A program made the position numbers and the translations under genes. A stretch of 64,000 nucleotides of DNA from Micromonospora inositola. GTDB taxonomy: Bacteria; Actinomycetota; Actinomycetes; Mycobacteriales; Micromonosporaceae. Location: contig NZ_LT607754.1 of assembly GCF_900090285.1 (NCBI RefSeq), positions 4,242,001-4,306,000 of the forward strand, given 5' to 3'. Of this stretch, positions 56,546-64,000 are shown piece by piece (the first letter of the stretch is position 1; each line of letters starts with the position of its first letter). A model generated the notes under the pieces. It was not told where the DNA came from, ran no database searches, and worked only from the letters and a program-made list of their open reading frames with translations.

Positions 56546-59305
56546 TCAGCCGTCGGACTCCGACGACGGGATGTAGGCGCCCGGCACGTCCTCCGGCGCG
56601 AAGATCTTGTCCTCGCCGGGGTACGGCTTCGTCCACTCGTGCGTCTGGTACCACGTGAAGTGGTTCATCTGCGCGGGGTTCGCGAAGTCGGGCTTGGCGT
56701 CGGGCCCGGTCAGCCGCTGGTGCGACTTCCACTCGTCCCACTTCGCCGCCACCTGCTGCTTGTCCGCCGGCACCGTCGCCGACGGCGCGGCCGCGGCGAG
56801 GGGGTTCTGCGGCGCGGGGGTGTCCAGGCCGCAGGCAGGCGGGGTCTTCAGACCCGCGGTCAGCGAGGTCCGGTTGGGCAGCGCGGTGAACGGCGTGAAG
56901 TCCGCGTTCTGGGTGAACGCCCCACGCATCGGGCTGGCCGCGCTGTCCTTCTGGTTCATCGGGTGGATCCCGAGGATCTGCTCGATGGTCCGGATCATCG
57001 TGATCTGCGTGTAGTAGCGGCTGTCGACGACGTCGTGCCTGGCCCAGGGGCTGATGATCTGGATCGGGGCACGGTGGCCGTCGACGTGGTCGAGGCCGGC
57101 TTGGGAATCGTCCTCGACAACGAAGATCGCCGAGTCCTTCCAGTACGGGCTGTGCGAGATCGTGTCGACGATCTTGCCGACCGCGAGGTCGTTGTCCGCG
57201 ACCTGAGCGGCCGCGTTCGGCGGGCCACCGGTGTGGTCGCTGGAGAGCCAGAACATGTTCAGGTTCGCCGGCCCGTTCTTCTCGAAGTCACGGTTCCAGA
57301 TCTCGTGCCGGTAGATGTCCGGGACACCGGTGTCGAACTTCGGGAAGCCGGGCACGGACACGTTGTTGAGCGACGGGATCGGCGAGGACGAGACCATGGA
57401 GTAGGCGGTGTCCTGCCCGGTCGCCGCCATGTTCTTGGTGTCGCAGTACAGGTTCTGCCAGCTCGCGCCGGCCGGCTTGGTCAGGAACTGGTGGAACTCG
57501 CCGAAGTCCCGCACGGTCTTCCCCGCCGCCTGCGCACCGGTCCAGATGAAGCCGGTCCGCTGGTGGCCGAGAGCGTCGTCCTCGGTGTCGTAGCTGCGGA
57601 TGTACTCACCGGCCGAGGACTCGGTGTACTCCGGGTCGTCGGCCTGCATCAGCCAGTTGTGGCCCTCGGCGGAGTTCGTGCCGATGTCGTACGTGTTGTC
57701 GTACAGCCCGAACTGTCGAGCCATCGCGTGCTGGTTCGGCGTCACGTTCTCGCCGAACTGCGCCAACGACGGGTCGCCGTTGCCACGCGGGTCGTCACCG
57801 AAGACCTGGTCGTAGGTCCGGTTCTCCTTGACGATCAGGAAGACGTGCTTGATCGTCGAGGGGTCGCCGAGCTTCAGCGGGACCGGCACCGGCTTCGCGT
57901 CGCCCTTACCCTGGGTCAGCGTGACCGAGCCGCCGTGCCAGCCGTTCTGGCTGAACACCTTGCCGGTCTCGGACTTGATGACATCGTCGCTCGGCAGCGT
58001 GAACCGCGTAAGGCTCGACGTCGTGTCGTGGGTGCCGTGCCCGGCGGGGTTGTTGGGGCGGCGGGCGTCGATACCACGGGTGTTGGAGACCAGCACGTCG
58101 TTGCCGACGGTGGTGATCTCCGCGGGGAAGTAGTCCGTCGGGAGCAGGCCGACGTAGCTGACCGGCTCCAGCGGGGTCGTGTACCGGTAGACGGCGACCG
58201 CGTTGGCGCGGCCGAGCGTCACCAGCAGGTGACCGTCGTCGGTGAGCGTCACCGCGTCGGGCTCGTAGCCCACCGTCGCCTCCGGCCACGGCTGGGTGGC
58301 GATGGTCTGGACCACCTTGTCGCTCGCCGTGTCGATGACCGACACGTCGTTGGTGGCGGTGTTGGTGACGAACAGCGCCCCGTTCTTGGCGTACAGGGCG
58401 GTCGGGTGCAGACCGACGTCGATGCTCGAGGGGGCGGCGGTCGGGTTCGCCAGGTCGATGACGCTGACCGTGCCGCTGAGGGTGGCAGCGGTCACCTGGT
58501 CGGCCAGCACCTGCGTGTTGTACGAGTTGATCGTCGGCTCGCCGGGCTTCGCCGGACGCCCGCCCTCGTTGCTGACGTAGAGCTTGGTCCCGACCGTGAT
58601 CATGTCACGCGGGGCGTTGCCCACGGCCCAGCTCTGCTGGATGGCCCCGGTTGCCGCGTTGATGGCGACCACCCGGTTCTGGCCGTTGACGGCGGAGTAC
58701 ACGGTGGAGCCGTCGGGTGAGAACACGGCCTCGCCCGCCAGCGCGCGCTTGGGCCCGTCCTGCGGGATCCGGATGAACGTCGGGTTGGCGAGGGTGCCGT
58801 CCGGGCTCACGGTGAACTTGCGGTAGCCGTCGGCCTGGCCCAGCCACAGCTGCGAACCGTCGGGCGAGTACGTGGGGCCTTCCTGGCCCACGTCGTTGCC
58901 GCTGATGCGCAGATTCGCCGCCGCGTTGTTGCCGACGAGCTGTTGAATCTTCCAGTTCTTCAGGTCCACGATGGCGAGCGCCATTCCACCGTCGGTGATG
59001 GAGGCCGCGACGTGGGTGCCGTCCGGGCTGACTGCGGACGACATGATCTTGCCGTTGTTGATGACGAGGCGCTCGCCGATCGGGTTGATGTACTGGTCGC
59101 CGGACACGACCAGGCCCTGGTCGGTGGTCTGGCCGACCTGATCGGTGCCGAACTGGTGCGTCTGGGCGAAACCGATGCCGGGGCCCGCGACGACGACGAC
59201 AGCGGCGGTGCCTGCCGCTACAAGGGGCATCCGGTGGCCGATGCGTCGACCGAGAAGGCCGGAATGGTCCTTCCCGACACGCCGACGGCGGCGTGTTACC
59301 TGCAT
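56546..59305 (-). CDS. Secreted beta-propeller phosphoesterase (YncE-like repeats plus alkaline-phosphatase-like domain)
   Basis: A 919-residue exported protein. A signal/anchor segment lies at about residues 26-47 (VAAGTAAVVVVAGPGIGFAQ). Residues 70-440 are YncE-like propeller repeats (SPDGTHVAASI, YSPDGSQLWLGQ, LFVTNTATNDVSVIDTASDKVV). Residues 490-830 form a phosphoesterase domain: VFLIVKENRTYDQVFGD (metal site), PNQHAMARQFGLYDNTYD, and DDSQAGLDHVDGHRAP. It is the last gene of an operon with an ABC permease and ATPase (the permease stop lies 4 bases before its start). It may act on phosphodiesters or phospholipids in the envelope. Confidence 0.82.
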   Translation of the reverse strand: MQVTRRRRRVGKDHSGLLGRRIGHRMPLVAAGTAAVVVVAGPGIGFAQTHQFGTDQVGQTTDQGLVVSGDQYINPIGERLVINNGKIMSSAVSPDGTHVAASITDGGMALAIVDLKNWKIQQLVGNNAAANLRISGNDVGQEGPTYSPDGSQLWLGQADGYRKFTVSPDGTLANPTFIRIPQDGPKRALAGEAVFSPDGSTVYSAVNGQNRVVAINAATGAIQQSWAVGNAPRDMITVGTKLYVSNEGGRPAKPGEPTINSYNTQVLADQVTAATLSGTVSVIDLANPTAAPSSIDVGLHPTALYAKNGALFVTNTATNDVSVIDTASDKVVQTIATQPWPEATVGYEPDAVTLTDDGHLLVTLGRANAVAVYRYTTPLEPVSYVGLLPTDYFPAEITTVGNDVLVSNTRGIDARRPNNPAGHGTHDTTSSLTRFTLPSDDVIKSETGKVFSQNGWHGGSVTLTQGKGDAKPVPVPLKLGDPSTIKHVFLIVKENRTYDQVFGDDPRGNGDPSLAQFGENVTPNQHAMARQFGLYDNTYDIGTNSAEGHNWLMQADDPEYTESSAGEYIRSYDTEDDALGHQRTGFIWTGAQAAGKTVRDFGEFHQFLTKPAGASWQNLYCDTKNMAATGQDTAYSMVSSSPIPSLNNVSVPGFPKFDTGVPDIYRHEIWNRDFEKNGPANLNMFWLSSDHTGGPPNAAAQVADNDLAVGKIVDTISHSPYWKDSAIFVVEDDSQAGLDHVDGHRAPIQIISPWARHDVVDSRYYTQITMIRTIEQILGIHPMNQKDSAASPMRGAFTQNADFTPFTALPNRTSLTAGLKTPPACGLDTPAPQNPLAAAAPSATVPADKQQVAAKWDEWKSHQRLTGPDAKPDFANPAQMNHFTWYQTHEWTKPYPGEDKIFAPEDVPGAYIPSSESDG

Positions 59306-59309
59306 TGAG

Positions 59310-60665
59310 CTATCCCTTCGTGGTGGGGAGCAGTTCGACGTTGCCGTCGAACTGCCAGAGCGGGTTCGGTGCGTCCCCGGTCGGGGTCCGCACCAGGAAG
59401 TAGCCGTTCACTTCCTTCGGTCCGTCGCCATCGGCCACGAACCGCCCGTCTGCGGTGACGTCGAGCTGGTAGATGGCCGTCCCTGCGGCCTCGACGTCGG
59501 GGAGATGCCAGGAGATGACGCAACGCCAGTCGTTGCCCGGCCCCTGGGCGGCGAGCTTGCCGCCGCCCTTGTTGCACGCCGCCGTGGCCTTCAGCTGCGC
59601 TTCGGTGACGTCGGGGCGGTTGAGCTGCCTGGTCTGCATGCGGTAGAGGTGGGCGAATGCCGTGGCGACCGAGCGCTGCACCCTGTCCTGCTCGATCCCG
59701 GAGCCCGTGGCCGGGGTCGCCGCGGCGACGACCGCGACCGTCACGGCGACCAGCCCGACGAGCGGCAGGACTCCGGCAGTGACCGCGCGGCGCCCTGAGC
59801 CGTCGTAGGTCAGGTTGGTGAAGTCGCGCCGCAGGAAAAGCAGGTAAGCCAGCGCTGTCGCGGTCCCGGCCCACACCAGGCTGACCACGATGCCGATCAG
59901 GAGCGGGCCGAGCTGTGCCGGGCTGGTGAACAGACCGTTCCAGGAGATGAAGGCGTAGCCGGGCAGGGCGAGGCGTACGGCGACGGGGAGCGGCAGCATC
60001 TGGGCGAGCTGCATCGCGAGCGCGACGAGCGCGGGCAGCAGCAGTCCCATCGGGGACCGCCCCAGCGCGACGGACCCGAGTAGTCCGATCGCGGCGAGGG
60101 CCAGGGTCGGGGCGATTACGCAGACCCAGGCGAGCAGGACCTTCCCGGCGGCGTCCGCCGGCGTCAGCAGGTGGCCGTCGAGGCCGACCAGCGGCTGGTT
60201 GCCGACCGCCACGACCCCGCCGGCCGCGCTGGAACAGGCCAGCCCGGCCACGAGCAGCAGGATGACGGTGAGGCTGGACAATGCCTTCGCGGCGAAGATC
60301 CGGCGAGGCGACCGGACCGTCACGAGCAGGTGGCGCCAGGTGCCGAGCCGGTCCTCGGAGGCGAACACGTCGCCAGCGACCACCGAGGTCAGCAGCGGGA
60401 GGGCCCAGGTGCCCGCGAAACCGAGCATCACGAGCGGTCCGGCCCACCCCGTGGCGTGCATCCAGCGACCGAAGAGGGTGTCGACGGGCAGCGAGCTCTG
60501 CTGGCTCACGGCGGCGACGAAGAGCGCCGGCGCGATCCAGCAGGCGAGGACCAGCAAGCGGATCCGCCATTGCGAGACCAGCTTGACCAGCTCGAAGCGG
60601 TAGCCGCGCGCCACCGAGACGCGGCGGGTACCGGCAGCGTGGGTGTTGGCGATGGCCGCGGTCAT
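59310..60665 (-). CDS. ABC-2-type transporter permease
   Basis: A 451-residue membrane protein with about six to ten hydrophobic segments (LVLACWIAPALFVAAVS, PLVMLGFAGTWALPLLTSVVAG, ILLLVAGLACSSAAGGVVAV, GVLPLVGLVAVTVAVVAAAT) and a soluble C-terminal part of ~130 residues with two cysteines. Its start codon overlaps the stop of the ATPase gene (ATGA), and its stop lies 4 bases from the phosphoesterase start. It forms the membrane part of the exporter. Confidence 0.8.
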   Translation of the reverse strand: MTAAIANTHAAGTRRVSVARGYRFELVKLVSQWRIRLLVLACWIAPALFVAAVSQQSSLPVDTLFGRWMHATGWAGPLVMLGFAGTWALPLLTSVVAGDVFASEDRLGTWRHLLVTVRSPRRIFAAKALSSLTVILLLVAGLACSSAAGGVVAVGNQPLVGLDGHLLTPADAAGKVLLAWVCVIAPTLALAAIGLLGSVALGRSPMGLLLPALVALAMQLAQMLPLPVAVRLALPGYAFISWNGLFTSPAQLGPLLIGIVVSLVWAGTATALAYLLFLRRDFTNLTYDGSGRRAVTAGVLPLVGLVAVTVAVVAAATPATGSGIEQDRVQRSVATAFAHLYRMQTRQLNRPDVTEAQLKATAACNKGGGKLAAQGPGNDWRCVISWHLPDVEAAGTAIYQLDVTADGRFVADGDGPKEVNGYFLVRTPTGDAPNPLWQFDGNVELLPTTKG

Positions 60666-61603
60666 CGGATGGCCTCCTGCTGCTCGGTTAGGGCGAGGAA
60701 CGCAGCCTCGAGCGGCGACATCACGGGTGCGAGCTCGCGCACCGCGATGCCCGCGTGCACGAGCCGCACCACCAGTTCGTCGAGGGCGGGCACCAGCGCG
60801 CGCACGACGAGCACCTCGGTGTCGTGCCGTGCCCCGGCGTCGTCGTCGACGTGGATGCCGGCCGTGTCGGCAGCCAGCCGGCGGGTGGCCTGAGGGTCGG
60901 AGGTCCGTAGCCGGTAGTCGAGTTCACGGTCCTCGGCGGCCAGCTTGCTCAGTGAGCCGGAGAAGACGACCCGTCCGGTGGCGAGGATGGTGACCTCGGA
61001 GCACAGTGCCTCGAGGTCGTCCATGCGGTGGCTTGAGAGCACGACGCTGGTTCCGTCGGTCGCGAGCCGGGTGAGGACACTGTGTACGTGTCTTTTGCCG
61101 GCCGGGTCGAGGCCGTTGGAAGGTTCGTCGAGCACGAGCAGCCGGGGCTTGGTGAAGAGGGCGGCGGCGAGCCCGAGCCGCTGACGCATGCCGAGGGAGA
61201 AGCCGCTAGCCCGGTCGTCGGCGACGTCGGTGAGCCCGACCTGGTCGAGCACGTCGTCGATCCCCGTTGTCCGCGCGCCGTGGCCGCGGAGAGCGGCCAG
61301 GGCGGCGAGGTTCTGCCTGGCGGTGAGCGAGGGGTAGAGGCCGGGACCGTCAACGAAGCCGGCGACTCCGTCGGGAGCGGCGAGCGCCCGCGCGATCGGC
61401 GTACCCAATATCTCGAGGTGGCCGCTGTCGGCGACGGCCAGGCCCAGCAGGAGGCCGAGCAATGTCGTCTTGCCGGCGCCGTTTGGCCCGACCAACCCGT
61501 GGATCTGCCCTTGGGTCACATCCAGATCGATGCCGTCGAGTGCGACGACGTCGCCGAAAGACTTGGTGATCCCGCGAGCCCGGATTGCGAGGAGTGCGTC
61601 CAT
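60662..61603 (-). CDS. ABC transporter ATP-binding protein
   Basis: A 313-residue ATPase. Walker A GPNGAGKTT at residues 39-47, signature FSLGMRQRL at 135-143, Walker B LLVLDEP at 155-161, and the switch His in VLSSHRMDDLEALC. ATG at 61603 has AAGGGG before it; an upstream start would add a non-conserved tail. It heads the operon and powers the permease at 59310-60665; ABC-2 exporters with this ATPase type are common for drugs, lipids or peptides. Confidence 0.88.
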   Translation of the reverse strand: MDALLAIRARGITKSFGDVVALDGIDLDVTQGQIHGLVGPNGAGKTTLLGLLLGLAVADSGHLEILGTPIARALAAPDGVAGFVDGPGLYPSLTARQNLAALAALRGHGARTTGIDDVLDQVGLTDVADDRASGFSLGMRQRLGLAAALFTKPRLLVLDEPSNGLDPAGKRHVHSVLTRLATDGTSVVLSSHRMDDLEALCSEVTILATGRVVFSGSLSKLAAEDRELDYRLRTSDPQATRRLAADTAGIHVDDDAGARHDTEVLVVRALVPALDELVVRLVHAGIAVRELAPVMSPLEAAFLALTEQQEAIR

Positions 61604-61924
61604 GAGCCCCTTCTTTCGTAGCCCTAAGCAACCTAGGGACGGCAGACAACGCGGGCAGGGACAGCTGGCTGAACGTTCATGGAACGGGAGACGACCGGGC
61701 AGCCCCCGCGCCGATGCCCCGCCGATAGCCGTCGATATTTCGACCGGCACCATCTCGATGGCCGGATCGCAGAGCCCACCGGGCCATCAGACACTTGCGA
61801 CCGCGAACATCGCCGCCGGTTGGATCGTGATTACGACAAGGCGTCGGCAAGTCCGCGTGCACGGAGTAGCCAGCATCGAACCAGACTTGGACAACGCCTG
61901 GACGCACCGAGCCCGTACGAAGTA
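61604..61924. other. Stretch upstream of the ABC operon
   Basis: It must hold the operon promoter. The part near 61720-61924 may be more degraded transposon, but I cannot align it. Confidence 0.3.
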
Positions 61925-62234
61925 CCGCCCGTGCCCCGCACCCGCCCGGACCGGGTCCTGGCGGACAGGGCTTACACGTCCCGAGCCAACCGCCGCTACC
62001 TGCGCCGACGCGGAATCGCCGCGACATCCCAGCCAAGGCCGACCAGGACGCCAACCGGCGCAAACTCGGCTCCAAGGGCGGCCGACCCCCGGCCTTCGAC
62101 CCGCAGCGGTACAAGCAGCGTCATGCCGTGGGGTGCGGCATCAACCGACTCAAACGCAAGCGCGGCGGTTCGACAAGCTTGCCGTGCGCTACGAGGCCAC
62201 GGTTCACATCGCCGCGATCAACGAGTGGCTGTGA
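61925..62234 (+). pseudogene. IS5-family transposase C-terminal remnant with frameshifts
   Basis: Segments in three frames match one IS5-type C-terminus in order: [26 protein letters not shown], then [32 protein letters not shown], then [22 protein letters not shown] and stop at 62234. At least two frame changes separate them. The catalytic Asp of LADRAY is preserved, the N-terminal half is not. Dead element. Confidence 0.75.
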
Positions 62235-62404
62235 CCGACTTCGACACAGGCCCTGGCCGTACGACGGTCCCGGCGACAGTAGTCGCGACCCTCGCGCCCC
62301 CGCCGGGCCTCGCGAGCTCCAATCAGGACGGATGCTATTTCCGGCGGGCGCAGCGTCAGCTCGCGGTCGCCCGACACGCTCACCGGAGGGAGTCCTGGCA
62401 GGGC

Positions 62405-63169
62405 TCACAGCCAGGGTGGTGGGCCCTCGAAGGCGAGGGCGTGCACGTCGAACAGGACTGCCGCCTCCACGCCCAGCGCCGGCCCGCCCTGGCGGGCCGC
62501 CCAGGTAAGGAACGGCCCGGGTTCGGGGCCGGCCACGCCCAGGCCGTTGGTCTACTCAGCGTGAGCGGCTAGCGAGGCGATACCGCGCTGCAACGGCTCG
62601 CCGGTGACGTCCACGCCGTGCGTGGGGCGCTCGGCGCCGGCGAAGCAGACGTAGCGCACGCCGCCCCAGGGTGGTAGCCCCTCGTCCACCAGTTCTGGGA
62701 AGATCCACCGGTTGCCCGCGTCGCGGGCGGCGTCCAGCGTAGCCAGCCCCACCGCCCGGTGGTCGGCCTGGTTGGTCATGCCGCCCACCATGCGGACGGT
62801 GAAGGCGCCCGAGACGATGACGTCGGGCCGGTGCCGGCGGATCGCCCGCACGATGTCGCGGCGCAGGTCTGAACCGTACTCGACGACCCCGTCGCGGTGG
62901 TCGAGGAACTCCACGACGTCCACGCCGACCTCCCGGGCCCCGGCGCGCTGCTCCTCCTCGCGCAACGGCGCGGCCTGGTCCGGGTGCATGGCGTCGATTC
63001 CTGCCTCGCCCCGGGTGGCCAGCAGGTAGGTAACCTGTTTGCCCTGTGCGGTCCAGCGGGCGATCGCCGAGGCCGCGCCGTACTCGATGTCGTCAGGGTG
63101 TGCGGCCACCGCAAGGCAGCGCTCCCAGTCCTCCGGCAGTGCCGGTAGAAGCTCATCCACGGTCCACAC
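62405..63169 (-). pseudogene. PIG-L-family deacetylase interrupted by an in-frame TAG
   Basis: The metal-binding motif is AVAAHPDDIEYGAASAIARW (A-H-P-D-D) at about residues 19-38, with MTNQADHRAVG giving the later His ligand. A TAG at 62552-62554 (codon 206) ends the open frame after SLAAHAE, but the same frame continues [24 protein letters not shown] and reaches a natural stop at 62405, restoring the typical family length of about 254 residues. The codon probably replaced TAC or TAT (Tyr). The truncated protein keeps the metal site but loses ~49 residues, so activity is uncertain. It is divergent from the HSL-type esterase at 63246. Confidence 0.75.
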
Positions 63170-63245
63170 CGTAGCCGCCTCTCCGCCGATCCGTCACCGC
63201 CGTGTCGGCAACGTAGCCATCCGTCGAGCAGGTGATAATGAGGGG

Positions 63246-64000
63246 GTGGACCCCAGCCGGCTGCACCCGCAGGCGCGGGCGGCGATGCAAGTCCAGCAGC
63301 GTGTCCCGCTCACCCGGGCGACCCTGCCGGCGGCACGGCTCAGCATGGTCCGGGCGACTCCGGCCGAGGTGGGCAGCGCACCGGCGATCCGGTCCGTGGT
63401 GACTTTCGACGCCGGCGGCGTGCCCGCCCGCCTCTACCGCGACGCCGATCACGACGCAATGCCGGTCGTCCTCTATGCGCACGGCGGCGGCTGGGTGATG
63501 GGCAGCGTGGACACCCACGACGGGCTGTGCCGGCACCTGGCGGCCGCGTCGGGCTGGGCCGTGCTCTCCGTGGACTACCGGCTCGCCCCCGAGTATCCGT
63601 ACCCGGCTGCGGTGGACGACATGACGCGCGCGCTCACCTGGCTGCGCGGGCCCGGGGCGGCTCGGCACGGCCTCGACCCGGGCCGGATAGCGGTGGCCGG
63701 TGACTCCGTGGGAGGGCACCTTGCGGCGGTGACCGCTCGGCGCGCCCGGGATGCGGGGATCCGTCTTGCGGGACAGATCCTCATCTGCCCGGTCATCGAC
63801 CCCGCGGCCGACTATCCGGCCCTGGACGAGTACGGCCTGGACCGGGAGGAGATGCGGTTCTTCTGGGACGCGTTCGCCCCACCCGGCGTGGACCGTACAC
63901 AGCCGGATCTGGACCCACTGCGGGCCGACCTCACCGGCCTGCCCCCCGCCGTGGTCATCACCGCCGAACTCGACCTGTTGTCCGCCGAGGGTGAACGGTA
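63246..64000 (+). CDS. HSL-type (hormone-sensitive lipase family) esterase, 3' partial
   Basis: The GTG at 63246 opens a frame that runs out of the window. The family HGGG oxyanion motif is YAHGGGWVMGS, and the nucleophile motif is GDSVGGHLAAV (Ser in G-D-S-x-G-G). The acidic residue is probably in ITAELDLLSAEGE at the window edge; the catalytic His lies beyond it. Length so far is 251 of an expected ~310 residues. Divergent from the PIG-L gene across a 76-base gap. Likely a small-ester hydrolase. Confidence 0.8.
   Translation, partial: MDPSRLHPQARAAMQVQQRVPLTRATLPAARLSMVRATPAEVGSAPAIRSVVTFDAGGVPARLYRDADHDAMPVVLYAHGGGWVMGSVDTHDGLCRHLAAASGWAVLSVDYRLAPEYPYPAAVDDMTRALTWLRGPGAARHGLDPGRIAVAGDSVGGHLAAVTARRARDAGIRLAGQILICPVIDPAADYPALDEYGLDREEMRFFWDAFAPPGVDRTQPDLDPLRADLTGLPPAVVITAELDLLSAEGER

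Noticed and set aside
56639..58720. 693-residue plus-strand frame opposite the phosphoesterase
   Set aside because: Low-complexity Arg/Val-rich shadow with no domain.

Overview
The window is high-GC DNA (roughly 70% by eye) from an actinomycete. Dense GTG and TTG starts, Shine-Dalgarno sites of the GGAGG type, families such as DUF2089, DUF5134, DUF2277, SigE-type ECF sigma factors and MmyB-type regulators, and many secreted hydrolases fit Micromonosporaceae (Micromonospora or a relative). The family assignment is inference; no rRNA, tRNA or housekeeping marker is present to prove it. I saw no CRISPR array and no PKS or NRPS genes.

Layout. 1-5 kb: the end of a secreted-protein gene pair, a transposase scrap, a two-domain VOC protein, a small GntR-like regulator with a frayed end, an ArsO-like flavoprotein and an ArsR repressor. 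5-12 kb: an ECF sigma factor with its overlapping membrane partner, divergent from an intact secreted S8 protease, then a deletion scar joining a LuxR-type regulator fragment to a broken kelch-repeat gene. 12-20 kb: a secreted GH30 glycosidase and a single 1821-residue acyl-CoA carboxylase carrying biotin carboxylase, biotin carrier and carboxyltransferase domains. 20-32 kb: a SEC-C protein, DUF2277, a secreted GH3 hexosaminidase, a large M14 carboxypeptidase broken by one in-frame TAG, a VAO-type flavoprotein and a truncated HxlR regulator. 32-43 kb: an IS6 remnant, a GNAT acetyltransferase, a three-gene DUF2089 operon, a TetR repressor divergent from an FMN reductase and DHA2 transporter with clear palindromic operators, a YciI protein, and two complete IS5-type elements inserted back to back. 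43-52 kb: small enzymes (alpha/beta hydrolase, methyltransferase, hydroxyisobutyrate-type dehydrogenase, SDR) with divergent regulators, a GIY-YIG nuclease, DUF5134 and DUF899. 52-64 kb: a frameshifted IS110 element, IS6 and IS5 remnants, a phytase-like secreted esterase, an ABC exporter operon that includes a secreted beta-propeller phosphoesterase, a PIG-L deacetylase cut by a TAG, and the start of an HSL-type esterase.

Themes. This is an accessory, decaying region: about ten genes carry single-base frameshifts, nonsense codons or deletion joins, next to at least seven transposon traces. The functional core is secretion of degradative enzymes (S8, GH30, GH3, M14, phytase-like esterase, phosphoesterase), and many enzyme genes sit divergently beside their own regulator. 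The most useful leads are the TAG at the predicted substrate-binding tyrosine of the M14 peptidase, the paired IS5 insertions sharing one TAA target, a dispersed intergenic motif around GGATCTGCCGC, the giant fused carboxylase, and the untested guide-RNA region of the IS110 element. I found no clearly new multi-gene defence or biosynthetic system.
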